Assembly: GCA_010094045.1 (NCBI GenBank)
Contig: ML986722.1
Span: 5,216 to 46,145, forward strand
Reading direction: 5' to 3'
Origin: Lojkania enalia
Lineage: Eukaryota; Ascomycota; Dothideomycetes; Pleosporales
DNA: 40,930 bases
Shown: in pieces, positions 12,001 through 22,868 of the stretch
How the letters are laid out: each line of letters opens with the position of its first letter
How positions within the stretch are numbered: position 1 is the first letter of the stretch
Position numbers and translations under genes: made by a program
Notes under the pieces: model-generated
What the model was told of the DNA's origin: nothing
What the model saw: the letters and a program-made list of their open reading frames with translations, nothing else
Database searches by the model: none

Positions 12001-13600
12001 CTCTCGTTCTTAAACTAGCTGTAAGTCTTAGGAAGAGAATATAATAACGTAGGCTATTAAGAAAGCTGCTTATATCTTATTTATATACTTAAGGAAAGTA
12101 GGTATTTTATCGATCTTAGGGACATAGGTAATTTTACTATTATTCTTAATACGTAGTAGCTTCTAATAGAGACTATAGTAGTATAGTTCTTTCGGTCGAA
12201 GCTAATTTAGAGAAATAACAGAGATGTAGAGATTTAGATAGTATAGTACTTCTGTAAAGCGTATATCAATAGTATTACTACTAGCTAGGGAAATGTAAAG
12301 CTGTATTATACCTTTACCTTCTACTCTAGTAAGACTACTACCTATCTTTATATATTCTATACTAGATTGTTCTATTAAAATAAACTTAGTCCTATTATTA
12401 TATATATACTTGTTAGCTCTAGTATTAAAAATAATTCGATTCTTATAGGGCTTCTATAGTATTTACTCGATTATATATCGCGGTATTAATAAAACCTGAG
12501 TATTATAGCTACTTGCTAATATACTAGTAATAGTACTAAAATTAGCTAATAGTATATAGTTTAATTAAGCTAATTAGATTAATTTTTATACTAATTCTAG
12601 GTGTTTATTAAAAAATTATTTTAATACCTTCTCTAGATATATAAACTAGTAGTTTAATCTATCCTCTAGATATTCGTATTAGCAGCTAGAATAGTACCTC
12701 CTTTCTACAGGCTTGCTATTAGTAGACTTACTCCTAGTTTTAGTATTACTCTTACTCTTACCTTTACGCTAATTACTACTAGACTACTATATATCTTTTA
12801 GCTACACTTAAAGTGCTATTACCTTCTTAACTAAATCCTCTCAACATAATTTATCGTTAATCTTATTAATTATAGTATTAATATCTAGAATTCTACCTTA
12901 ATATAAGATTTAATACTATTACTACACGTAGGTTTTAAATTAATCTTTAATAGTAATAATAAACTAGAATATAACACCCTTAGGACTGGGCTTAAGATTA
13001 ATATCGTCTAATCGCGCAAGACTAGCTTTAAATTTACTAGTAAATTAAAATATACTATTATAGTAACTGCTATATAAGCTAAAGAAATTAGCCTAGAGGG
13101 TATACTCCTCTATAAAACCTTACTTTTTATAGTACTTAAGGATAGTATCTAAGAGTACTTCTACTATTTTATATAAGTATAGACCTTCAAATATCTTTTA
13201 GTAAACTGTAGCAAGTAGAATACTTATAATAAAGGCTTCCTTCTTAATATAATCGCGATAGTTCTTCTACTATTAGTTATATTATACTTTATAGGTATTA
13301 TTAGTACGTTAAATATTCTCGAAATTACTTTACTAGGCAAGTCTTACTACCTACAGCTCTATATCGTTTAGATGTAGCGGTAGGTTCTAATATATTAGCT
13401 TGCTAGGCTTAGGTGGTAGAGATACTCCTTCTAAAATATCCTTAGCAGTCTTACCAACAATTTAGTTTTGTAAGGCGGCTTCCTATAGTAAAATATTCTT
13501 ACTATCCTTTACTAAATTTATAACTCCCTTATAGTCTACTATAATAGTATCGCGTCCTATATTAGTAGCGCGAGCTAAGCTCGGTTAGTTAACTAGATAC
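9060..13600 (-). pseudogene. Copia gag-pol polyprotein relic
   Basis: Minus-strand relic. RNase H at about 9,060-9,430 shows AEYVAI near 9,285, then a Lys-Glu-Ala-Ala run, DNLLAIKLTK and TKYINI, all diagnostic Copia strings. RT is at about 9,890-10,450 with YINDLLF near 9,965 (from YVDDLL; first Asp to Asn). A proline- and basic-rich linker lies at about 10,700-10,800. Integrase at about 11,400-11,800 reads a DDFIRY-type core and KSRVEITQVLL. A degenerate knuckle-like Cys cluster near 12,680-12,700 suggests gag to its right. Stops replace former Gln and Trp codons throughout. Confidence 0.87.
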
Positions 13601-13702
13601 TACTATTAAGCTACCTATTAGTTAGTAATAGTAAGCTAGAGATCGATATAATAATTAATCTAATTTACTACAGGCTGGAAGTATAGTTAAAAGCTTATAA
13701 CC

Positions 13703-13866
13703 TATTAAGTTATAGTAGATAGAGTAGGAGGAAGTATATTATTATTACTTACTTAGTAAAGCGTGCTCTCTAGAAGAACTATTTAAATAGAGCTAGTCCT
13801 AATTAGAACTAGTCTACAAACGCTGATGTTTATAAAGTCTATTACCTTAATATCTATTCTCTAACA
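13703..13866 (-). repeat. Copia LTR, right copy (5' LTR)
   Basis: Partner of 8,714-8,877. It begins TATTAAG (TG start lost to RIP) and ends CTAACA. Just inside it, on the minus strand, is GGTTATAAGC, which could be a primer-binding site; I did not match it to a particular tRNA. Confidence 0.9.
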
Positions 13867-15102
13867 ATTAGAGCCTACAGGTATATAGCTAGAAGTATTA
13901 AATTCTATAATATTCGGGTCCTTCTAGTAAATAATATAATACTTTAGTTATTTATAATAGTTGCTAGATAGGTAATATAGGTTAGTATTATATAGGGAAA
14001 TTAGATTAGCGTAGTTATTTAGGGTGCTAGGTATTATAATACTAATTATAGCACGGCGGAGCTTATTAAAGAGAGAATATTAGAAATATACGATTTATCT
14101 AGTCTTATTTAGTTTAGTATCTATAATTAGGCGTTGGAATTTAGTAAAGTAAGTAGGAAACCTGCTTTAGCCTTACTTTAAGGTCTCTAGCTTACTCTAT
14201 ACTATAGTCCCCTTATTCTAGTCGCTATAGGTGGATTCTAAAAAGGCGACTAAGCTGTCTATAGAGTTAATACCCTTATCTATTAATAGGTTAACTAATA
14301 TTACTAGGTCTTATTCTAGGCGGGAATAGATATATAAAAGATAGGTATATTTAGTTAGGTATTAGTTAGCGTTTCCTTCTAGTTTATAGTAGAGCTTTCT
14401 AATAAAGTATAAAAGCTCTAAACGTTTACTAGAGAATATTAAAAGGTTAGATAAGTAGTTAAAACGGAAATACGGGTTATACGTAGTTTTAGACGGATTA
14501 GAAGTTAATATAGGCATCTGTTTAGAAGCTAGAGTTATAAGCTAAGTCGGGCTAAAGGCGGGTAATAGTTCTATTACTATTAATATACTAGTAACTAGTA
14601 GAGGGGTAGCTATTTAGCAGCTACTAAATTCCCTTTATATCGCTTTAAGGTCTAACTTATAATAGTTCTCCTAGGTTACTAAAGCCTCTACAAGTATCTT
14701 ATTCTTCTACTATAAAGAGTCTATCTTACTCTAAATTTCTTTAAGTATATTAACGAGCGCGTTCTTATCTATAGTATATAATAGTAGATAACGTAATATA
14801 ATATTACGGACGTTTATATATAGTTAGTTAATCGTACTTTAGGTAGTTAACTCTATTACTACGTACTATATATAAATATTAAAACGTTATATAAAGAATA
14901 GAGATATCTATATTATATAGGTTTTTATAGGAGCTAGGTCTATACTACTATACAGACTAGCCGGGTCGACGAAACCTTCCTCTATTATAGTTAAGACAAG
15001 TCGGTTATATTCTAGTTAGCAGTTAACAGCTATCGCTAGCAGCTAGTTTGGGTATTATAGTAAGAGTAGTATAGGTGCGGAGGTGTCGCGGTATTACCGT
15101 AA
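13867..15102 (-). mobile_element. Gypsy-2, piece 3: gag region
   Basis: Minus-strand relic of the Gypsy-2 gag. Around 13,960-14,190 it reads KFQRLI, DTKLNKTR, KLRRAII and NNYANLISLY, a typical fungal retrotransposon gag pattern. Around 14,910-15,030 it reads LEYNRLVLTIIEEGF. At about 15,102 the sequence changes abruptly to Pogo transposase sequence on the other strand. I see no LTR at this end, so the 5' LTR is missing or was lost at the junction. Confidence 0.7.
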
Positions 15103-15945
15103 CAGAATTATATAAGCTACTTATTTTAAATAGCTATAAGAGCTACTTTAATAAGAAACTTAAGAATTACTATCTTATATAAAAGATTCTAATACTCTAT
15201 ATACCTTTTTATTTATTATATATACTTTAGCTTCTTAATATAATTTACTTCTTACTATTAAAACTAAAGTACTTATAGTATATATAAAACTTAACGTACT
15301 AATACGTCTACTATATTAATAAAAAAGGCTTCTTTTTACCTTTTAAGAGTGCGTTTATTAATATATTTATATATAAGAACTATTAAAAAATATTTAAAAT
15401 AATAGAAATAATTTCTTTAAATATATAGATTATATTAAATTACCTTATTATATAATTATATACCCTACTAAAACTACTTTTATAAGAAGATCTTTACTAG
15501 TTTAAAACTCTAAATAATATATATAAATTTAGGTTATAATTAATACTTATATAAAAGTTCTTTATATAGTTATTAAAAGAGGTATAAGAAAAATTTATAT
15601 AGCTTATAAAAGATACTAGATTAATACTATATTAGAAGATACTTTTTTAAACTTATAATCCTAAGTTTAAAAGATAATTAGAAGAGGTAACTAAGTATAA
15701 AATATATAAAAGAAAGTATATTTAGTATAATAATATAGTATTATATAGTAAGATATCTTTAAATATAGCTACTAAAGTATTTATAAACTCTTAACCCTTT
15801 AAGAAAACTTATAATACTAATATTTAAGAAAGAGTTTAACTAGTTTAATACTATTATAGTAACTATAGTAAGATTAGATATAACGCTTATATATACTAAA
15901 AGAATAGTAGAGAAATTTCTAAATTAGATAAAAATATATTATATA
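15103..15945 (+). mobile_element. Pogo/Fot1-like copy 1, left piece (5'-truncated)
   Basis: Begins abruptly inside the transposase gene. The plus strand reads LLILNSYKSY near 15,120-15,150 (second catalytic Asp region, Asp to Asn) and LLNII near 15,232, the third acidic position. It closely matches the carboxy-terminal half of copy 4 (20,970-21,800). At 15,944-15,945 (TA) it is interrupted by copy 2; the tail resumes at 17,796. Confidence 0.85.
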
Positions 15946-17793
15946 ATATATTCTACTATTAAAGTAGCTAAACTATTAAAGTAGCTACTTTTTTTAGTAT
16001 AATAAATACTATATACGAAAAGTTAATTTACTTAATACTAATAAAAGATCCTATATATAATATACTTTTATCTAATTTAGAATTTTCTCTACTATCCTTT
16101 TAGCACATATAAGCGTTATATCTAGTCTTACTATAGTTATTATAGTAGCGTTAAACTAGTTAAGCCTTTTCTTAAGTATTAGTACTACGAGTCTTTTTAA
16201 AGGGCTGAAAGCTTATAGATACTTTAATAGCTATATATAAAGATCTATTGCTATATAATACTATACTATTATACTAAATATACTTTCTTTTATATATTTC
16301 ACGCTTAGTTACTTTTTCTAATTACTTTTCAAGTTTAGAGTTGTAAGCTTAAAGAAATATATTCTAATATAGTATTAACTTAATATCTTTTATAAACTAT
16401 AAGAATCTTTCTTATACCTCTTTTAGTAATTATATAAAGGACTTTTATATAAGTATTAATTATAACTCAAATTTATATATATTACTTAAAGTTTTAGACT
16501 ACTAAAAGTCTTCTTATAAAAGTAGTTCTAGTAGAGTATATAGTTATATATTAAAGTAATCTATTATAATTTACGCGTTTAAAAGAATAATTCCTATTAC
16601 TTTAAAGACTTTTTAATAGTTCTTATATATAAATATATTAAAAAATACGTCTTTAAAGGCTAGAAGGAAACCTTTTTTATTAATATAATAGACGCGTTAG
16701 TACGCTAAGTCTTATATATATTATAAGTACTTTAGCTTTAATAGTAAGAAGTAAACTATATTAAGAAGCTGAAGTATATATAATAAATAAAAAGATATAT
16801 AAAGTATTAGAATCTTTTATATAAGGTAGTAATCTTTAAATTCCTAATTAAGGTAGCTTTTATAGCTGTCTAAAATAAGTAGTCTATATAACTCTACCTA
16901 ACGTATCTTTATATACTTATTAAAGTACTTTAGCTATTTAAGACTAAGTATATTATTTATCTAGCTATTTTTAGAGACTAAAATTTTCTAATTATATAAT
17001 ATACCTACTTCTTTATATTATATAGAGATATAGATACGTTCTTTATAAATAATAAATAGTAGAGTTGTATATATAATAGTATAGATACTTTAGATAACTA
17101 TAACCTACTCGTAATTATCTAGCTATATAAGAGTAGGTTTTATATAATATTCTAAATCTATAATAACCTTTATAATACTAATAATATCTATTTAAAAGCC
17201 TATTTTATTAAAGTTGTAGATATTATTATTATATATACTATATTTTGCAATTATATCCTATATAAGCTTAAACTACGCGTTAATAATCTCTAAGTTCTCT
17301 TATTTTATTCTTTAGTAATCTTTTACTTAATTAAAAGCTATTTTAAACTTATTTATATATAGTATAAATTATTTAAACTAATTCTTTTTTATAGATATTT
17401 TACTATATATACCTAATAGTTTATCTATTATATCTACTACCTTATATAGCTAGGGTATAAATTCTTATAAATTAAGGTTAAAAATATATTATATAATTAT
17501 TTATTCTTTAGTTACTATAAACTTCTAGTAATTTAATTATATACGAGGGCGAAATATAATTCTATAAAGTCGAGTAGAGAGTTATTAATATTATATATTA
17601 AAAGCTATAGGAGCGTATTATACGCTCTTAAACTAGCCTAATTTATACGTCTATAAGATAGGCTTAACTCTACCTTCTTATTAAATTAATAGAAGGTTGT
17701 ATTATAGATTTATTATAGTTTATATATAGTATTTATAATACTAAAAAAAAGTGGCCGCTTTAATAGTTTAGCTACTTTAATAGTAGAATATAT
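15946..17793 (-). mobile_element. Pogo/Fot1-like copy 2, complete, nested in copy 1
   Basis: A 1,848-bp minus-strand element with terminal inverted repeats of about 50 bp at each end, flanked by TA on both sides (15,944-15,945 and 17,794-17,795). Each end carries two 17-bp units, ACTATTAAAGTAGCTA-like. The minus strand reads NIYNFNKIGF near 17,210, the first catalytic motif (DETGF in active relatives, Asp and Glu now Asn and Lys). Length, TA target site and inverted repeats fit the Tc1/mariner-Pogo superfamily. The transposase is riddled with stops. Confidence 0.9.
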
Positions 17794-17795
17794 TA

Positions 17796-17904
17796 TAGAA
17801 TCTTTTATTAGTATTAAGTAAAAAAACTTTTTATATATAATATTTGTTATACTAAAAAAAAGTAGCTACTTTAATAGAAAGGCTATTTTAATAGTAGAAT
17901 ATAT
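17796..17904 (+). mobile_element. Pogo/Fot1-like copy 1, right tail
   Basis: Continues copy 1 after the nested copy 2: the sequence matches the last 100 bp of copy 4 (21,815-21,918), including the terminal inverted repeat ending GTAGAATATAT, then TA at 17,905-17,906. Joining 15,945 to 17,796 restores the order seen in uninterrupted copy 4. Confidence 0.87.
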
Positions 17905-18069
17905 TATAACGTAAAGTACTACCGAGCCGGCTATACTACTAAGCCGGCCACTTTTTCTTAGCATAGCAACTTTTCCGTACGTAACGCTATATCTTAATAA
18001 CACGAAGCTAATCTATCTAATTAAGAAGGTAGAATTAAACTTACCCTTTAGACCTATACTTTAGGCTAA

Positions 18070-19690
18070 TTTTAAAGCGTGCGACGCGCTGCAGCGGCTT
18101 TTAATATATAATACTAGCGGCTCTCTAACCGGCTTTATAGAATTACCTTTTAACCTTAAACTTAACTAAATTATATAAAGCTTATAGCAACTGAAGAGTA
18201 GATAATTGTATAATATATCCTTAACCTTAATTTACGAGGATTTGTACCGCGGCTTTATAAGGTAGTAGATATAGTAGATAAACTATTATATATATAGGGT
18301 AGGATACTTATAGGTAAGAACTAGCCTAAACGATTTATATCGTATATAAATAAGCTTAAAACAGTTTTCAATCGAGTAAAGAACTATTAGAGGATATTAT
18401 AAGAAGATCTAGAGGTTATTAATACGTAGTTTAAGCTCGTATAAGAGACGGTAGCTAAGTATAGTATCTATAAAGATAATATCTATAACTTTAATAAGAT
18501 AGGTTTTTAGATAGGTATAATTAGCTCTATAAAAGTTGTTATAGGTTTAGAATATTATATAAGATCTACGCTTATTTAGCTAGGTAATCGGGAGTAGGTT
18601 ATAGTAATCTAGAGCATCTACGCTACTAGGTATATAACCCTACTATTTATTATCTATAAAGGACGCGTCTATATCTTAGTATAGTATAAGGAGATAGATA
18701 TACCGTACGACTAGAAGCTCTCAGTTTCTAAGAATAGATAGATAAATAATAAGCTTAGTCTTAAGTAGTTAAAATACTTTAATGTATATATAAAGACGCG
18801 TTAGGTAGAGTTATATAGGCTACTTATTCTTAATAGCTATAAGAGCTATCTAAACTAGGATTTTAAGGATTATTACCTTATACGAAAGATCTTTACCCTC
18901 TATATACCAGTATATTTATTATATATCCTACAGCTACTTAATATAGTATACTTCTTACTATTAAAGCTAAAGTACTCCCAGCGCGTACGAGACTTAGTAT
19001 ACTAATACGTCTACTATATTAATAAGGAAGGCTTTCTACCAGCCTTTAAAGACGCGTTTTTTAATATATTTACGTATAAGAACTATAAAAAGGCTTTTAA
19101 AATATCTAGACTAGTTCCTATTAATATATAGGTTGTTTTTAAGCGCTTTAAAGTCCGGTTACATATACTATTAGAGGTACCTCTACTAGAAATACTATGG
19201 TAGTTAAAAATACTAAGTAATATATAAGAATTCGGGTTATAATCAACTCTTATATAGAGGTCCTTTATACGATTACTAAAAGAAGCTAAAGAAGGCTTCT
19301 TACAGCTAATAAAGGGAGCTGAATTAATACTACATCAAAACGCTTTTATAAACTACTAGATTATAGAGCTTAAAGAGTAATTAGAGGTTATAATAAAGTG
19401 TAAAATATGTAAACGGAAGCGAATCTAGTATAGTAGTATAATAGAGTATAGTAAGGGAGCTTCGTACAGAGCTGCTGAGGTATCTACAGCTCCTTAGCAA
19501 TCTAAGAAGGCTTGTAGTGGTAGTAGTAAGGAACCAGCTTAACCTAGTTAACGGTATTATAGAAACTGTAGAAAGACCGGGTATAACGCTTATACGTGCT
19601 AAAAAGATATAGAAGCTTCTTCTAAATCTAGTCCAAATGTTTTATACGCAGGTTCTCTTATAGATAGTAAGTAAATTAAGGTCTTATATA
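18070..19690 (+). pseudogene. Copy 3 transposase relic (DDE superfamily, zinc-knuckle tail)
   Basis: The plus-strand translation, ignoring stops, runs through a recognisable Pogo/Fot1 transposase. The first catalytic block is NKIGF near 18,493 (DETGF in relatives), the second is LLILNSYKSY near 18,823-18,852 (LILDG in relatives), the third LLNIV near 18,941 (PLDV in relatives). All three catalytic aspartates now read asparagine. Near 19,545-19,610 the carboxy tail has NCRKTGYNAYTC, a C-x2-C-x4-H-x4-C knuckle in which the first Cys and the His read Tyr. Amino-terminal DNA-binding helices should lie at about 18,070-18,420 but I cannot delimit them. Confidence 0.85.
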
Positions 19691-19732
19691 TAGTATTAGT
19701 AGTGCTAAGAAAAAGTAGCCAGCTTAGTAGTA

Positions 19733-19783
19733 TAGCCGGCTCGGTAGTATAGCCGGCTCGGTAGTATAGCCGGCTCGGTAGTA
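19733..19783 (+). repeat. Three tandem 17-bp units in the right end of copy 3
   Basis: TAGCCGGCTCGGTAGTA occurs three times back to back with no mismatch. A fourth, diverged unit lies just inside. The left end of the element (17,917-17,950) has only two such units, in inverted orientation. Confidence 0.9.
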
Positions 19784-19874
19784 TTTTACGTTATATTAAA
19801 AGAATGTAAAAATTTCTATAAGATAATTATATAAGTTATAAATTACTATTATATTATTTAGTTGTTAAACTATA

Positions 19875-20050
19875 TATATATAAAGGTTAAAAAAGTTAAT
19901 AGAATATACTATTTATTTATATAAGCTACTTACTTATAAAATATATTAGTTAACTAAATAACTAAATATAGTTATTTAATTAACTAAACTATTAAGTAAG
20001 TTATATATTATCTATTAATTCTATTTTTTTAGTTATATAAAGTTCTATAT
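19875..20050. repeat. Imperfect palindrome between two Pogo elements
   Basis: AT-rich spacer between the TA flank of copy 3 and the TA flank of copy 4. It folds on itself around about 19,965: the left arm (GTTAATAGAATA ... TTAGTTAACTAAATAAC) pairs with the right arm (GTTATTTAATTAAC ... TATCTATTAATTCTA) with several gaps. It could be a miniature inverted-repeat element or a decayed remnant. Low complexity makes chance pairing possible. Confidence 0.4.
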
Positions 20051-20069
20051 TTTAATAAAATATAATATA

Positions 20070-21918
20070 ACGTATTCTACTATTAAAGTAGCTAAACTAT
20101 CGAAGCGGCCACTTTTTCTTAGTATTATAAATACTATATACGAACTATAATAAATCTATAATACAACCTTCTATTAATTTAATAAGAAGGTAGAATTAAG
20201 CTTACCTTATAAGCATATAAATTAGGCTAGTTTAAGAGCGTACAACACGCTGCTATAACTTTTAACATATAATATTAACAACTCTCTACTCGACTTTATA
20301 GAATTGTATTTCGCTCTTATATATAACTAAATCGCTAGAAGCTTATAATAACCGAAGAATAAATAATCGTATAATATATTCTCAACCTTAATTTATAAGA
20401 ATTTATACCCCAGCTATATAAAGTAGTAGATATAGTAGATAAACTATTAGGTATATATAGTAGAATACTTATAGAAAAGAATTAGCCTAAATAATTTATA
20501 GCGCGTATAAATAAGTTTAAAATAGCTTTTAATTAAATAAAAGATTACTAAAAAATAAAATAAGAGAATCTAGATATTATTAATATATAGTTTAAACTTA
20601 TATAGAATATAATTGCGAAATATAGTATATATAATAATAATATCTATAACTTTAATAAGATAAGCTTTTAAATAGGTATTATTAGTATTATAAAGGTTAT
20701 TATAGATTTAGAATATTATATAAGGCCTACTCTTATATAGCTAGATAATTATAAGTAGATTATAGTTATCTAAAGTATTTATACTACTATATATATAACC
20801 CTACTATTTATTATTTATAAAGAATATATCTATATTTTTATATAGTATAAAGAAGTAGGTATACTATATAATTAGAAAATTTCAGTTTCTAAGAACAGCT
20901 AGATAAATAATATACTTAGTCTTAAATAGCTAAAGTACTTTAATAAGTATATAAAGATATGTTAGGTAGAATTATATAGGCTACTTATTTTAGACGGCTA
21001 TAAAAGCTACCTTAACTAGAAATTTAAAGATTACTACCTTATATAAAAGATTCTAATACTTTATATACCTTCTTATTTATTATATATACTTTAGCCTCTT
21101 AGTATAGTTTACTTCTTACTATTAAAGCTAAAATACTTATAGTATATATAAGACTTAGCGCGCTAATACATCTACTATATTAATAAAGAAGGCTTTCTTC
21201 TAGCCTTTAAAGACGCGTTTTTTAATATATTTATATATGAGAACTATTAAAAGGCCTTTAAAGTAATAAGAATTATTCTCCTAAACGCGTAGATTATATT
21301 AAATCGCTTTAATATATAACTATATACTATACTAGAACTATTTTTATAAAAAGATTTCTAATAGTTTAAAACTTTAAGTAATATATATAAATTTAGGTTA
21401 CAATTAATACTTATATAAAAGTTCTTTATACAATTACTAAAAGAGGTATAAGACAGATTCTTACAGCTTATAAAAAGTACTAAGTTAATACTATATTAGA
21501 ATATACTTCTTTAAACTTATAACTCTAAATTTAAAAGATAATTAGAAGAAGTAACTAAATATAAAATACGTAAAAGAAAGTATATTTAATATAGTAGTAT
21601 AGTATTATATAGTAAGGGGTCTTTATATATAGCTACTAAAGTATCTATAAGCTCTTAGCCCTTTAAGAAAACTCGTAGTACTAATACTTAAGAAAGAGCT
21701 CAACCAGCTTAACGCTACTATAGTAACTATAGTAAGACTAGATATAACGCTCGTACGTACTAAAAGAATAGTAGGGAAAATTCTGAATTAGATAAAAGTA
21801 TATCGTATATAGAATCTCTTATTAGTATTAAGTAAATTAACTTTTCGTATATAGTATTCGTTGCGCTAAGAAAAAGTAGCCGCTTCGATGGTTTAGCTGC
21901 TTCGATAGTAGAATACGT
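20070..21918 (+). mobile_element. Pogo/Fot1-like copy 4, complete
   Basis: A 1,849-bp plus-strand element with about 53-bp terminal inverted repeats (20,070-20,122 and 21,866-21,918), ACGTATTC at the left tip and GAATACGT at the right, flanked by TA (20,068-20,069 and 21,919-21,920). The transposase relic reads NFNKISF near 20,650, LLILDGYKSY near 20,983-21,012 with its Asp kept, and a carboxy-terminal knuckle-like KTRYNARTY near 21,740-21,770. It is the best full-length representative of the family of copies 1 and 2. Stops are frequent. Confidence 0.9.
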
Positions 21919-21920
21919 TA

Positions 21921-22094
21921 ATAGTTCTATCTAATAGATCTATAATACTTTTCTTATATACTATTATTAAGAATACTCTAGATAGTATACTAACTAGTAA
22001 TATTTATATTTAAAAAACCCGTATATTAATAAATTATTTAACTACTAAAGTAGGAACTACTTTAGCTTATATAGCCCTCTTATTACTCTTAAAC
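21921..22094. other. AT-rich stretch, nothing recognised
   Basis: RIP-like, TA-rich sequence between the right TA flank of copy 4 and the first LTR-like repeat. I see no domain or repeat in it. Confidence 0.5.
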
Positions 22095-22161
22095 AAGTAG
22101 AAGCTGTATATATAGCTGGCGCTTTATAACAGCCTATACCTATAGGGTGTATAGCTATAAT
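22095..22161 (+). repeat. LTR-like direct repeat, copy A (RIP-mutated)
   Basis: Matches 22,636-22,700: the shared core includes TATATATAGCTGGCGCTT, a variant of TAACGGCCTATACCCATAGG, and GGCTATAATAG. Differences are nearly all transitions. A TATATATAG box followed by GC-rich leader is like the promoter part of a fungal LTR, but I see no matching internal region, so this is a remnant. Confidence 0.6.
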
Positions 22162-22635
22162 AGAATATATACACATATACGCGCGCGCCCCGGAGGCTGT
22201 TAAGGGTACTTAAGCAGATAAGAGGGTAGTGGCGAGAGCTTAGACGGACTGATTAAGCACTAGAAGCTGGGTGTTAAAGTAGTTAGGGCGACGATCGAAT
22301 TCACAAAGAGTATAGGGCAGCTACAACCAAACGTATAAGATAAAGCAAGTAGAGATGAAGAGGAATCAGAGGAGCGGAGGTAGCTGAGGATCCCCTCTTC
22401 TATACTATAAGCGTAGAATGATGAGCTGTCTATAAACGCGCCTTAGCTAGTACGCTACCGATTAAGAGGCGCACGACGCCGGAAATACCCTACGGACGTG
22501 AGGCCTTGACCAGCTACACAGCTTATCCTACACACGGTAGTATATTACTTTCCTTTTCTTTCCTTTGTTGAGTATGGAGTTAGGCATTGGACGAGCAGGT
22601 CTCACAGTTGACTTCTGAAATGGAGCAGGCGTAAG

Positions 22636-22700
22636 AAAGTAGAATATATATAGCTGGCGCTTCGTAACGGCCTATACCCATAGGGTGCATGGCTATAATA
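22636..22700 (+). repeat. LTR-like direct repeat, copy B (little mutated)
   Basis: Second copy of the 22,095-22,161 repeat, with most G and C bases kept. About 540 bp separate the two copies, far too short for a full retrotransposon. A TGTTGAG start about 80 bp upstream (22,566) could be the edge of an LTR; I cannot find the partner end. Confidence 0.6.
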
Positions 22701-22755
22701 GATTACAGACACACGCACCGCTTAAAACGACGTTAAAAGGTATCTTAGGGAGGAA

Positions 22756-22868
22756 ATACGTGCTTTAAGGGCTCGATTAAAAGCAGCTAGCCAACTTTAA
22801 CAGTGTAGTAGGCGCTGTAAAAAGCTAAGGCATAAGTCTCATACGTGCTAAATCGATATTACAGGTAC
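22756..22868 (+). pseudogene. Transposase zinc-knuckle tail, relic
   Basis: One frame reads ALRARLKAASQL, a stop, then QCSRRCKKLRHKSHTC, a stop, and IDI. The Cys-x3-Cys ... His-x3/4-Cys pattern followed by an Ile-Asp-Ile end resembles the carboxy-terminal knuckle of the Pogo transposases to the left (copy 3, near 19,560-19,610). Both stops are TAA where CAA (Gln) would fit. Only the tail remains. Confidence 0.6.

Larger units (their letters stand above)
8714..13866 (-). mobile_element. Ty1/Copia retrotransposon, complete but RIP-mutated
   Basis: A 5,153-bp minus-strand element flanked by 164-bp direct LTRs and an exact 5-bp target duplication, ATTAG, at 8,709-8,713 and 13,867-13,871. The left LTR keeps the canonical TG start, the right LTR the canonical CA end. 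Minus-strand order from right to left is gag, integrase, RT, RNase H. Integrase before RT is the defining Copia order. It lies in the gag-to-protease part of Gypsy-2. No open reading frame survives. Confidence 0.92.
17909..19791 (+). mobile_element. Pogo/Fot1-like copy 3, complete, related but distinct family
   Basis: A 1,883-bp plus-strand element bounded by ACGTAAAG on the left and its reverse complement (one RIP change) on the right, with TA at 17,907-17,908 and 19,792-19,793. The ends share the inner inverted-repeat core (CCACTTTTTCTTAG) with copies 1, 2 and 4 but differ in the outer part, which is rich in GCCGGC. The left end has two 17-bp units and the right end four, so the ends are unequal. 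It is less RIP-mutated than its neighbours. Confidence 0.9.

Noticed and set aside
19733..19783. Three identical 17-bp repeats that could suggest a CRISPR-like array
   Set aside because: There are no spacers, the units abut, and they are part of a transposon end in a eukaryote.
1..21918. AT-rich arm as a centromere or as a source of undescribed genes
   Set aside because: Nearly every part can be assigned to a known transposon class by motif or repeat structure, so nothing requires a centromere or new genes. Pericentromeric location cannot be excluded.
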